Assembly: GCA_019456145.1 (NCBI GenBank)
Contig: VRUL01000038.1
Coordinates: 1 to 52,572, forward strand
Direction of reading: 5' to 3'
Source of the DNA: Planctomycetota bacterium
GTDB lineage: Bacteria > Planctomycetota > Phycisphaerae > Sedimentisphaerales > Anaerobacaceae
DNA length: 52,572 nt
The notes under the pieces were generated by a model that worked only from the letters and a program-made list of their open reading frames with translations, made no database searches and had not been told where the DNA came from. A program made the translations under genes and the position numbers. Shown here one piece after another: positions 34,445-43,017 of this stretch (the first letter of the stretch is position 1; each line of letters begins with the position of its first letter).

Positions 34445-35412
34445 AGGTATTGGTTACCGGAGCAACGGGTTTTCTGGGTTCTCACCTGTGTCGGAGATTG
34501 GTTAACGATGGATATGATGTCAGTGTATTGCCAAGAGCATCATCACATAAGGATGCCATTGAGGGACTAAACCTCACAGAAATTATCGGCGATGTAACAG
34601 ATAGAGACTCATTGGATCAGGCTGTAAAGGGGCAGGATATCGTTGTGCATGCCGCCGCACATGTACTGTGCTGGAGGCAACTCAAAGATCTTCAAAATCA
34701 TATTAACATTTGCGGGACACGAAATATTGTCGAAGCCTGCAGGAAACACTCGGTTAAACGACTCATCCAAATAAGCAGCATTGCAGCGATTGGAATCCCT
34801 TCTACGTCAGAGGCACCAATAGATGAAACCTTTCATTTTAATCTTTTAGAAAGCGGATTAAATTATCACATATCAAAATACCTCGCAGAAAAAGAGGTCA
34901 TATCAGGAGTTCAGCAAGGATTAGATGCAGTTATTATCAATCCCAGTTCTATCTTTGGGCCTTTTTTGGGTAAATATCGCGGTAGTCAGATGATAGAGAA
35001 GGTAAAACAAAACAGAATCGTATTGCATTTTCGTGGTGGGCTAACTCCTGTTCATGTGTCAGATGTAGTGGATGGAATTATTCAGACAATAAAAAAAGGA
35101 GAGAAAGGGCAACGGTATATTCTAGGTGGAGAGAATCTTACCTACCGTAAAATGCTAGTAACAGCGGCCGAATTTCTCGGATTAAAGAGGAATTTCGTGA
35201 CTATTCCAGCCCTTGCAACCCGCTTAGCTGCAATGGTTTTAGAACCACTGGGTTGTCTGATAAGAAAACATCCGCCTATGACCTGGGATCTCCATTACAG
35301 CGCAAATCGTTTTTTATTTTATAACTCTACTAAAGCTAAGAAAAAATTGAGATACAACCCACGTCCATTCGTAGAAATAGTAAAAGAGTATTTTTCAGGA
35401 AATTATGAATAA
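34441..35412 (+). CDS. NAD(P)-dependent epimerase/dehydratase or 3-beta-HSD-like reductase
   Basis: This 323-residue extended short-chain dehydrogenase starts ATG 34441 in the stop of the preceding frame. The cofactor motif TGATGFLGSHLCRRLV is at about residues 6-21. HAAAHVLCW is the NNAG-like strand, and SSIAAIGIPS provides the catalytic serine. The Tyr-Lys pair is in YHISKYLAEKEV (about residues 142-153), and NPSSIFGPFLGKYRG follows. The pattern is closer to dihydroflavonol reductase/hopanoid-associated sugar epimerases (HpnA type) than to UDP-glucose epimerases. It may reduce a ketosugar or lipid-linked substrate. Confidence 0.85.
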   Translation: MKVLVTGATGFLGSHLCRRLVNDGYDVSVLPRASSHKDAIEGLNLTEIIGDVTDRDSLDQAVKGQDIVVHAAAHVLCWRQLKDLQNHINICGTRNIVEACRKHSVKRLIQISSIAAIGIPSTSEAPIDETFHFNLLESGLNYHISKYLAEKEVISGVQQGLDAVIINPSSIFGPFLGKYRGSQMIEKVKQNRIVLHFRGGLTPVHVSDVVDGIIQTIKKGEKGQRYILGGENLTYRKMLVTAAEFLGLKRNFVTIPALATRLAAMVLEPLGCLIRKHPPMTWDLHYSANRFLFYNSTKAKKKLRYNPRPFVEIVKEYFSGNYE

Positions 35413-35735
35413 TCGCCAACCAATGCTTAACAAAACCGCCAGCCTGTATATGATAAAATAATTGATGCATGGAATAATACATCTTATTAGTTGATAAGGA
35501 AGAAACTATTAGATCAAGGGCGGAAAGGAGTTTCTATGTGTAGCGCCTGTGACTTTGTCAATTACTTCTAATATGAAGTTTCACTGCACACTTTAAGATA
35601 GCCTGTTCATACGCGATTAACTCTTTCTTACATCTGCTAACCCGTATTTTTACATATGATAATTCTACTAAGAATTTTTAACTAAGGGATTATGAATGAT
35701 AAAAGAAGACAAGAATTATAAGGAGGAACAATATT
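35413..35735 (+). other. 323-bp gap without a recognised gene
   Basis: A+T-rich sequence between two dehydrogenase genes. No frame resembles a protein. The last bases hold AGGAGG (about 35721-35726), the Shine-Dalgarno of the truncated epimerase gene that follows. A promoter for that gene is expected here, but no boxes are convincing. Confidence 0.5.
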
Positions 35736-36275
35736 ATGCCTTACTGGAATGATAAGAAGGTTCTTGTAACGGGTGGAGCCTCATTCATCAGCAGTCATCT
35801 GGTGGACAAACTCTTCAGCCTTGGCGCAGATGTACGCGTAGCAGATGATCTCTCCAGCGGGAAGATGGAGAACCTGCAGGATAGTTTAAACGGTATTGAT
35901 TTTCAAAAGGGAGACCTGCGTGACCGTGACTTTACCCGAAAAGTTATAAAAGGAAATGAGGTTGTTTTCCATCTCGCAGCCTGTCACGGTGGCCGAGGAT
36001 TTATTGACACTCATCCTGCTGATTGTGCGTCAAATCTTGTCTTGGACGGAATCGTCTTTGACGAAGCATATAAGGCCAAAATCGACCGGGTCTGTTTTGC
36101 GAGCTCAGCTTGTGTATATCCGGTTCAGCATCAGAAAAAACCTGTAGAAGGAAAAACGATCTACCTCAAGGAAGAATGAAAAGGGTGTGCTTCTGCAGAC
36201 GGAGAATACGGATGGGCAAAACTTATAAGTTGGCAAAAATTCATAAGGCTGTTCAAGATAAATAAAGAGTTATAA
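35736..36275 (+). pseudogene. Truncated NAD-dependent sugar epimerase with internal stop
   Basis: ATG 35736, preceded by a strong AGGAGG, opens an extended SDR: VLVTGGASFISSHLVDKLFS, ADDLSSGKMENL, FHLAACHGGRGF and FASSACVYPVQ. TGA at 36177 interrupts it. The frame continues past the stop as KGCASADGEYGWAKLISW, containing the catalytic YxxxK, and ends at TAA 36273 after about 180 codons, where relatives have over 300. The C-terminal sugar-binding half is missing. It looks like an earlier version of the epimerase at 36289, left behind after replacement. In this family a Trp often follows KEE, so the stop could come from TGG. Confidence 0.82.
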
Positions 36276-36288
36276 AGAGTTTGTGATT

Positions 36289-37278
36289 ATGAAAAATATT
36301 TTAGTAACGGGTGGGGCCGGGATGATTGGCTCGAATTTAGTTAAAAGACTTGTCGGACTTGGGCATGAGGTAAAGGTTGTTGATAATCTCTGGAGGGGTA
36401 AATTAGAATATTTGTATGATGACCAAGGAACACCTGTTATTGATTTGGAAAAGAGTTTTTTTAAACGCGACCTAATCAAGCCAGGGATGTGCGATAACCT
36501 GCTAGATGAAATTGATTATGTTTACCACTTGGCAGATGTGGTCGCCGGTATTGATTATGTTTTTAGTAATCAGGGAAGTGTTTTTAATCATAACATTCTT
36601 ATCAATACAAATGTCATAACTTCAATAAGAAAACATCCTGTTAAAGGATTTATTTATGTCGGAACAGCTTGCAGTTTTCCGGCACATCTTCAATCTGGTG
36701 TTGAAGCTCGGCCGTTGAAGGAGGAAGATCAATATCCTGCATCTCCGGAATCCGCTTATGGGTGGAGCAAACTCATGGGAGAGTACGAGGCTCTTCTTAT
36801 GGAGAAGGAAGCGAATATTCCTACTTCAGTACTTGTTCTTCATAATGTTTACGGGGCTCCTTGTGATTATGGAAAAGAAAAGAGTCAGGTTATTCCTTCT
36901 TTAATCAGGAAGGCAATTTTTGCCCCGGAGAATCCATTTGTGGTATGGGGCAGTGGGGCACAAGGGAGAGCATTCGTTCATGTGGATGATGTAGTCGATG
37001 CACTTATTTTGGCTAAAGATAAGGGATTAGGGCAAGGAACAATTCAGATTGGGCCGGATATCTGTATATCAATTAGAGAAATTGCTGAAACCATTATTTC
37101 TATTTCAGGAAAAGATGTTGAGATACAATATGATATAAGTAGACCTGAAGGAGATAGAGGAAGATGCGCGGATTATAGCAAGGCTAAAAAAATCCTGGGA
37201 TGGGAACCCAGGATTGATTTAAGAAATGGTCTTGAACGTTTATATTCGTGGATCGACGGAAAAATTAAAGGAAAGTAA
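36289..37278 (+). CDS. NAD-dependent nucleotide-sugar epimerase (extended SDR)
   Basis: I use ATG 36289 (MKNILVTGGAGMIGSNLVKR); GTG 36283 would add two residues. This gives a 329-residue protein. NAD motif TGGAGMIG is at 7-14. YHLADVVAGIDYVF, YVGTACSFPAHLQ (catalytic Thr/Ser) and AYGWSKLMGEYEALL (Tyr/Lys) follow, then LHNVYGAPCDYG and WGSGAQGRAFVHVDD. The TACSFP and YGWSK pattern resembles GDP-mannose 3,5-epimerase and GDP-fucose-type enzymes. It directly follows a truncated relative at 35736. A GDP-sugar role would suit the GT10-like gene at 41.9 kb, but this is inference. Confidence 0.87.
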   Translation: MKNILVTGGAGMIGSNLVKRLVGLGHEVKVVDNLWRGKLEYLYDDQGTPVIDLEKSFFKRDLIKPGMCDNLLDEIDYVYHLADVVAGIDYVFSNQGSVFNHNILINTNVITSIRKHPVKGFIYVGTACSFPAHLQSGVEARPLKEEDQYPASPESAYGWSKLMGEYEALLMEKEANIPTSVLVLHNVYGAPCDYGKEKSQVIPSLIRKAIFAPENPFVVWGSGAQGRAFVHVDDVVDALILAKDKGLGQGTIQIGPDICISIREIAETIISISGKDVEIQYDISRPEGDRGRCADYSKAKKILGWEPRIDLRNGLERLYSWIDGKIKGK

Positions 37279-37391
37279 AATGAAAATCGCTCGGAAATTC
37301 ACTCGTTACAATCAGGTGGTACACTGCAACCCTTGATGCAAAAGGAGCAACTTCGCCGCTGGGTGTACTTTTGACGGAGTGATAAGAAGAT

Positions 37392-38264
37392 ATGCTTGAA
37401 ATAATACACCGTATCAGCTCAAGAATTCGCCATTCGCGTTTCTTGAAAAATCAAAGGTGGCTCTGGGAAAAGGTGGAGCCATTTTGGGAAAAGGTATTTG
37501 AGTGGTTTTCTAATCGACATGGCTATTCAACCCACATTAACGAAGATGTGTTTAAATTGTTATATATCTTTGGTTCCCGCTATGACAGATTTGATCAAAG
37601 GGTGTACGAGCCCTCTTTTTATCAGCCTTTTGTTCAAAGGATTAGAGAAGGAATGACGGTCTTCGACATAGGTGCTCACATCGGTCTGTTTACACTGGGA
37701 GCTGCAAAACGGGTAGGAAAAGAGGGGCAGGTCTATGCTTTCGAACCTTCTCCAGAGACTGTCAAGATTCTTGAGCGTCACATTTCCTTGAATGGGTGGC
37801 AAGACCGGATTGAGTTGGTTACAGCAGTGGTATCCGATGTCAACGGTATAGTGCCCTTCTACACGTACGGCTTGAGTATGGCAGCGTCGCTGGGCAGGGA
37901 AAATGTAGAGGTTTTGAATCCTGAGTACCTTGATACCCCGGCCCGCAAGATTGACGTAACTGCTATAACATTGGATCAATTTTGCATGGACCGAGATATA
38001 TTCCCTGATATTTTAAAAATTGATGTTGAAGGAGCTGAATTAATGGTTCTTCGTGGCGCTAAAAATTTGTTACTAAATAACCAGATTACAATACTATGTG
38101 AGATTCATCCTAAACAAATGAAAAACTGTGGCTCATCTCTACAAGAGCTAACTGAGTATTTAGATAGCTTTGGATACTGTTTAAAGCCTTTAGACAAACC
38201 AAACGAATTGGGAACTTTCCACAGCATTATCACTCCGCGTGAGTGGAGGAGGAATAAAATATGA
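37392..38264 (+). CDS. FkbM-family methyltransferase
   Basis: This 290-residue protein has the FkbM fold: MTVFDIGAHIGLFTLGAAKR (AdoMet motif I, about residues 95-114), VYAFEPSPETVKILERHISL, and the family signature DILKIDVEGAELMVLRGA (about residues 215-232), ending with CEIHPKQMKNCG. FkbM enzymes O-methylate sugars or polyketide hydroxyls and are frequent in glycan loci. It overlaps the next gene's start by four bases. The 113-bp gap upstream shows no gene. Confidence 0.9.
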   Translation: MLEIIHRISSRIRHSRFLKNQRWLWEKVEPFWEKVFEWFSNRHGYSTHINEDVFKLLYIFGSRYDRFDQRVYEPSFYQPFVQRIREGMTVFDIGAHIGLFTLGAAKRVGKEGQVYAFEPSPETVKILERHISLNGWQDRIELVTAVVSDVNGIVPFYTYGLSMAASLGRENVEVLNPEYLDTPARKIDVTAITLDQFCMDRDIFPDILKIDVEGAELMVLRGAKNLLLNNQITILCEIHPKQMKNCGSSLQELTEYLDSFGYCLKPLDKPNELGTFHSIITPREWRRNKI

Positions 38265-39280
38265 TTGAAAGGGTATCCAGTCTGCCCTTAGTCTCAATCA
38301 TCGTTCCTGTCTTCAATGGGGAACAGTACCTGCTGGAAAGCCTTGACTCAATAATTGCTCAGACGTATCAACAAACAGAAGTGCTGGTTATGGATGATGC
38401 ATCAACGGATGGTACTCCGGAAATCATTGCATCCTATGGCGACCGAATAATTTGTTGCCGACAGCCTAATAACAGGGGGATTTATGCCAACATGAACGAT
38501 GGCATTGCTAAGGCCAGAGGCGAATATATTGCCTTTTATCATGCCGATGATATATATGACCCCCGGATTGTTGAACGAGAAGTAGAGTTTTTTCAACACT
38601 ATCCTGAGGCAGGAGCTATATTTACCCAATCTGTCTTTATAGACGCTAAAGGCCGTGAATTTGGAAGATTTAAAGTCCAGCCAGAACTTAGAGGAGGTCG
38701 GCCTTTTGATTATCGAGTAATTTTTAATGCCCTTCTTCGTTATAAAAATCGACTCTTAGTATGCCCCAGTAATATGGTTCCTACTTCGGTTTACCATGAT
38801 GTTGGAGTTTATAGGGATAAAGAATTCCTTAATTCATCAGATTTGGAGATGTGGCTCAGAATAGTCAGGAAATATCCAATAGGGATACTAGAAGAATATT
38901 TGATTCAGTATAGACATGGCCACAATAGTTCAGCTAAACGATATCATCACCTACGCACAGATCAGGAACGTTATTTTCGTATTATGGACCTTTACCTTAA
39001 AGATGGCGGGCAGGCCATAGCAACTCCTGATGCCTTAGCTGCCTATGATGCCCATCGTGCAGAAGACAAACTTATGCGCGCCATCAATCATTACATCCTT
39101 AACCAGCGCAATGAATCACAGGTGATTCTGAGCCAAATAAAATTAGGTAAGTTACTGGGAAGTTCCAGGATACAACGATGGCGTTTACTGATTTTGTTTT
39201 TTACAATGCTGTTTCTTACGCGTATACCCAAGATCAAATTGATTGCAAATATTTTCTACCAGCGTTGGCATAAGGGGTAA
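38261..39280 (+). CDS. Glycosyltransferase family 2
   Basis: This 339-residue GT-A enzyme has LVSIIVPVFNGEQYLLESLD at the start, VLVMDDASTDGTPEI as the nucleotide-binding motif and YIAFYHADDIYDPRIVE as the metal-binding DD. The later acceptor region has NSSDLEMWLRIVRKYP. The C-terminus carries a basic, hydrophobic segment (LLILFFTMLFLTRIPKIK) that may bind the membrane. It differs from the 300-residue array at 24.9-27.7 kb and has intact motifs. It overlaps the FkbM gene's stop and is followed eight bases later by the asparagine-synthase gene. Confidence 0.92.
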   Translation: MIERVSSLPLVSIIVPVFNGEQYLLESLDSIIAQTYQQTEVLVMDDASTDGTPEIIASYGDRIICCRQPNNRGIYANMNDGIAKARGEYIAFYHADDIYDPRIVEREVEFFQHYPEAGAIFTQSVFIDAKGREFGRFKVQPELRGGRPFDYRVIFNALLRYKNRLLVCPSNMVPTSVYHDVGVYRDKEFLNSSDLEMWLRIVRKYPIGILEEYLIQYRHGHNSSAKRYHHLRTDQERYFRIMDLYLKDGGQAIATPDALAAYDAHRAEDKLMRAINHYILNQRNESQVILSQIKLGKLLGSSRIQRWRLLILFFTMLFLTRIPKIKLIANIFYQRWHKG

Positions 39281-39288
39281 ATATAAAT

Positions 39289-41169
39289 ATGTGTGGTATT
39301 GTTGGAGCAATTTCTGCAGCCCCTATAGAGGAAAAAATAATTGAGAAGATGCGTGACACTATGGCGCATCGTGGCCCTGATTATGCCGGCACCTGGATAT
39401 CAGATGATTCCAGGGTCTGCTTGGGGCACAGGCGTTTGACAATCATAGACCTCTCCCCTGAGGCTAATCAACCCTTTATTTCTTATGACGGCCGTTTTGT
39501 TATTACCTTCAATGGCGAGATATATAATTTCAAAAGTCTGCGTGAGGAGTTGCGCACACGGGGTGTCTCATTTCGTACTCAATCAGACACCGAGGTACTG
39601 GTAGAGGCCTTCCGATACTGGGGCGAGCGGTGTCTTGATCGGTTGTCTGGTATGTTTGCCTTTGCTATATGGGATACAGTTAAGCAACGTTTATTTTGCG
39701 CCCGGGACCGTGCCGGAGAAAAGCCATTCTATTACTCGGTAGTAGGGAATAGTTTCGTTTTTGCCTCGGAAGTTAAGGCGCTCTTGCTCTGGCCTGGATT
39801 CAACAAGAATATTCATTATCCTGCCCTGGTGGACTATCTTTTCTTCGGATTTGTTGTGGATCCTAAAAGCATTTGGGACGGCTGCTTTAAACTCCCGCCA
39901 GGCCACCGGATGTCTGTTGAGAAGAAATCCGGAAGCACCGATCTGCTGGTCAATGATCCTGTGGCTTATTGGGACATGGAGTTTGATCCTGATCATTCAG
40001 TAGTTGATTGGGGGCCGCGAATTCTGGAAACATTGCAAATGGCTGCCAAAGAGATGGCTTTTGCGGATGTTCCGGTGGGATCTTTTCTCAGCGGTGGTGT
40101 GGACTCCTCATCGGTTACGGCTGCTCTCAGCAAGGCCGGTTGTTCTGTAAATACCTTCACAATTGGATTTCAAGAGCATGATTATGATGAACGCCCCTGG
40201 GCGCATAAAGTATCTCAGCTCTATAAAACAACTCATAAAGAAAAAGTTCTGGTTGCCAATGACGTGATGTCAGTATTTCAAAAGATTTTGTGGCACTATG
40301 ATGAACCGTTTAATGACTATTCTTACCTGCCCACGTTTTATCTTTGCCGGGAAGCAAGAAAAAACATTACAGTCGCCCTTTCGGGTGATGGAGGTGATGA
40401 AATGTTTGCCGGCTATAAAAAATACCAGCGATTGGGCATGAGGCGGGATATAGAAAAAATCATTCCAAGTTCCTTAGCCAGGCTGCTTTTTAATGGGGCA
40501 ACTTTGTTCTTCCCGAAAACAAACCAATTTCGCAAAGTGCTATCGGACTATGGAATGGACGCATCTGCCATGTTATTTAACATGCTAAATACTGGTTTTT
40601 CTCTTTCTACGATACGCGCTGCTGCCAGAGGTCCTCTATCTGAGGCGCTGAAAAACTATAACCCTATGGATGCTGTTTCTAAATTGCTTCGTAATGCTCC
40701 ACCGAAAAAGGTAGGTTTAGTGAACTCCATGCGCTACCTGGATTTGAAATTGACATTAAGTGGTGACATTTTGGTCAAGGTTGACCGGGCGAGTATGGCG
40801 GTCTCGTTAGAAGTTCGGCCCGTTTACTTACACAGAGATATGATTGCCCTGGCGGGAAAGATTCCATCCCATCTGCTGGCTGATAGAAATCATTCCAAGG
40901 AAGCGCTTAAATCAGCCTTAAGATCATGGCTGCCTAACTCGCTCTTATATCGAAAAAAACAGGGATTTGCCATGCCCCTGGAGAATTGGATCAATGGAGT
41001 TTTGCGCCAGCAGTTTATGGAAGACCGAGGAAGTAACCTGCTTCATGAAATACTCGATACAACCATCATGAATGAAATGACCGGTCCCCATTCCACGGGA
41101 AAGAATAACAGGATTTCTCTAACCCACAGTTTGTACTTTCTCCGGCACTGGCTTGCTAAATGGATGTAA
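39289..41169 (+). CDS. asnB: Asparagine-synthase-type glutamine amidotransferase
   Basis: This 626-residue protein has the class II glutaminase domain with the essential N-terminal cysteine (MCGIVGAIS; Cys2 is the nucleophile after Met removal), MAHRGPDYAG, LGHRRLTIIDLS and FNGEIYN. The C-terminal synthetase domain has the ATP-binding loop SFLSGGVDSSSVTAAL (about residues 265-280) and LSGDGGDEMFAGYKKY. It makes an amide from a carboxylate, ATP and glutamine. Such genes in surface-glycan loci can amidate uronic acids (WbpS-type precedent). The UDP-glucuronate decarboxylase at 7.1 kb shows that uronic acid donors are expected. A house-keeping asparagine role cannot be excluded. Confidence 0.92.
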   Translation: MCGIVGAISAAPIEEKIIEKMRDTMAHRGPDYAGTWISDDSRVCLGHRRLTIIDLSPEANQPFISYDGRFVITFNGEIYNFKSLREELRTRGVSFRTQSDTEVLVEAFRYWGERCLDRLSGMFAFAIWDTVKQRLFCARDRAGEKPFYYSVVGNSFVFASEVKALLLWPGFNKNIHYPALVDYLFFGFVVDPKSIWDGCFKLPPGHRMSVEKKSGSTDLLVNDPVAYWDMEFDPDHSVVDWGPRILETLQMAAKEMAFADVPVGSFLSGGVDSSSVTAALSKAGCSVNTFTIGFQEHDYDERPWAHKVSQLYKTTHKEKVLVANDVMSVFQKILWHYDEPFNDYSYLPTFYLCREARKNITVALSGDGGDEMFAGYKKYQRLGMRRDIEKIIPSSLARLLFNGATLFFPKTNQFRKVLSDYGMDASAMLFNMLNTGFSLSTIRAAARGPLSEALKNYNPMDAVSKLLRNAPPKKVGLVNSMRYLDLKLTLSGDILVKVDRASMAVSLEVRPVYLHRDMIALAGKIPSHLLADRNHSKEALKSALRSWLPNSLLYRKKQGFAMPLENWINGVLRQQFMEDRGSNLLHEILDTTIMNEMTGPHSTGKNNRISLTHSLYFLRHWLAKWM

Positions 41170-41203
41170 AATTTATTAATAATTAATTTTTGTTTATAAG
41201 AAA

Positions 41204-41911
41204 ATGAGACGTGCTATTAAAACTTCTGTAAAATTGTTTTCTGAGAACTTCAAAAGTTTAGGACCAGTTGTTGAGATAGGTTCCTTCTATATGCCAAATT
41301 ACGAGAAACTATGTGATCTCAGACCTTTTTTCAAGGGACTGGAATATATTGGTTGTGATATTCGAAAAGGTCCAGGTGTTGATCGTATTGAAGATGCTCA
41401 AGCATTACGCTTTTCCGAATGTTCTGTAGGTACATTAATAATGCTGGAAATCCTAGAGCATCTACCCGATCCTCACAAATCAATTTCAGAGGCACACCGG
41501 GTTTTGAGGGATGACGGATTGTTGGTTATAAGTGTTCCATTTAATTTACGTCTGCATGGTTTTCCTTCTGATTACTGGCGGTTTACTGCCAGCGGAATTC
41601 ACATGCTCTTATCTGATTTTCAAGATAAAATTATTTTCTCGCTAGGACCAAAAATGAAACCCGCCTTTGTTTTTGCTGTTGCGACGAAGGTATCCACTTA
41701 TAGATTCACCGAAGAGAAAGAACGATTCGCAAAGCGTATTGAACAGTATTTCAGAGGCTCTTTTGCTAGGGGATATATTAGCGTACTCAAAGAGAGAGGA
41801 AAAGATTTCTTTGGACACATAATTGGCCGTGCAAGCATATCGGTCGATTTTTTTGATAAATCGAAGGATAAATTTTATGATACTAGTTGGCACAATGAAA
41901 GAAACAAGTAA
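41204..41911 (+). CDS. Class I SAM-dependent methyltransferase
   Basis: This 235-residue protein has a short AdoMet fold: PVVEIGSFYMPNYEKL (motif I region, with an unusual SFYMP in place of GxGxG), YIGCDIRKGPGVDRIEDA (motif II) and LIMLEILEHLPDPHKSI (motif IV). HRVLRDDGLLVISVPF and DYWRFTASGIHML follow. The last pattern (SDYWRFT) is typical of methyltransferases found in glycan and glycolipid loci. The gene lies 34 bp after asnB and its end overlaps the next gene by 35 bases. Confidence 0.85.
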   Translation: MRRAIKTSVKLFSENFKSLGPVVEIGSFYMPNYEKLCDLRPFFKGLEYIGCDIRKGPGVDRIEDAQALRFSECSVGTLIMLEILEHLPDPHKSISEAHRVLRDDGLLVISVPFNLRLHGFPSDYWRFTASGIHMLLSDFQDKIIFSLGPKMKPAFVFAVATKVSTYRFTEEKERFAKRIEQYFRGSFARGYISVLKERGKDFFGHIIGRASISVDFFDKSKDKFYDTSWHNERNK

Positions 41912-43013
41912 AATTAAACTGTACATTGACCCTCCTACACATCACTTTCTGAATGACAGATTGTTCAACATCGAACTTTGCAGTCTTAATGGAGATCAAA
42001 TCTTAGCTCCTTGGGTCTTCCTTCACAAATTCTTTACATCACGAGGGATTTCAGTACACACTGCAGACTTTTTAACAACATCGTCTACTGATGAAATTAA
42101 TATCTATATATCTGTTGGGAATATTAATAATTACAAAAAAGTGGCGAAACTCAGCAATGTTATTATTAGTGCATTTTTCGCGATGGAGTGTCCTGTAGTA
42201 GAACCTACTTTTTATCGTAAGATGCCACATGTTAGTCGACACTTCAAGCGAATATATTCTTGGAGTGATAGCAAATCTCTCGAACCATTTATCGGAGAAC
42301 CTTTACGCCTTGAATCATTTTGTTGGCCACAATCTTTCGAAAAGGTTCATGATGCTATCTGGAGTAAAAAAGACCGAAAGTTTCTTGTAATGATCAATGC
42401 AAATAAACTCCCATGTATCTACTGGCAGGAACTTTATACCGAGAGATTGCGGGCTATAGAGTTTTTTAGTCGCACCGGAGAAATTGATCTTTATGGAGTA
42501 GGATGGGATGGGCCTTCATACAAATTGGGAAAGACCATAATACCCGCAACAATTAGACGTATCACAAGGTACCTTGAACATCAGTGGGACAAGGTGATAC
42601 CTGACCCTTTGCTTGCTGCAGCTAGACGAGTATATTGTGGTCCCGCAGTTTCAAAATCAGAAACTCTTGGGAACTATACATTTGCGTTATGTTTTGAGAA
42701 CATGATACTCAAGGGGTGGATTACGGAAAAAATATTTGACTGCTTCTTTGCCGGGACCATACCTATATACTGGGGATCGCCTGATATCGAAGAGCATGTT
42801 CCATCTGAATGTTTTATTGACATGAGGCGGTTTAAGAATTATGAAGAGCTGAGGAGCTACCTGAAGTCATTGAGTGAAAAAGATATCCGGCAGTATAAGG
42901 AAAATGTCCGGGAGTATCTTAAATCGCCCCGGTTCCGGCCGTTTTCAAAAGACGCATTTGTTGAAATTTTCCGTCGCCTGGTCGAGGAAGATACGGGCAT
43001 AAGGTTAGCTTAA
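41877..43013 (+). CDS. GT10-like (fucosyltransferase-type) glycosyltransferase
   Basis: I choose ATG 41877 (MILVGTMKETSKIK) because AAGGA (41864-41868) lies eight bases upstream; ATG 41895 is an alternative. The 378-residue protein has the C-terminal signature of alpha-1,3-fucosyltransferases: YTFALCFENMILKGWITEKI, then FDCFFAGTIPIYWGSPDI and ECFIDMRRFKNYEEL. The N-terminal half includes YSWSDSKSLEPFIGEPLRLE. Family GT10 usually transfers fucose from GDP-fucose. No GDP-mannose dehydratase or GDP-fucose synthase is seen in the window, so the donor may come from elsewhere or be another GDP-sugar. It overlaps the upstream methyltransferase by 35 bases. Confidence 0.86.
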   Translation: MILVGTMKETSKIKLYIDPPTHHFLNDRLFNIELCSLNGDQILAPWVFLHKFFTSRGISVHTADFLTTSSTDEINIYISVGNINNYKKVAKLSNVIISAFFAMECPVVEPTFYRKMPHVSRHFKRIYSWSDSKSLEPFIGEPLRLESFCWPQSFEKVHDAIWSKKDRKFLVMINANKLPCIYWQELYTERLRAIEFFSRTGEIDLYGVGWDGPSYKLGKTIIPATIRRITRYLEHQWDKVIPDPLLAAARRVYCGPAVSKSETLGNYTFALCFENMILKGWITEKIFDCFFAGTIPIYWGSPDIEEHVPSECFIDMRRFKNYEELRSYLKSLSEKDIRQYKENVREYLKSPRFRPFSKDAFVEIFRRLVEEDTGIRLA

Positions 43014-43017
43014 TATT

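Noticed and set aside
34154..36179. Stop-codon reassignment (TAG or TGA as Trp).
   Set aside because: Many intact genes here end normally in TGA or TAG, and the interrupted genes carry different stop codons; ordinary mutations explain them.
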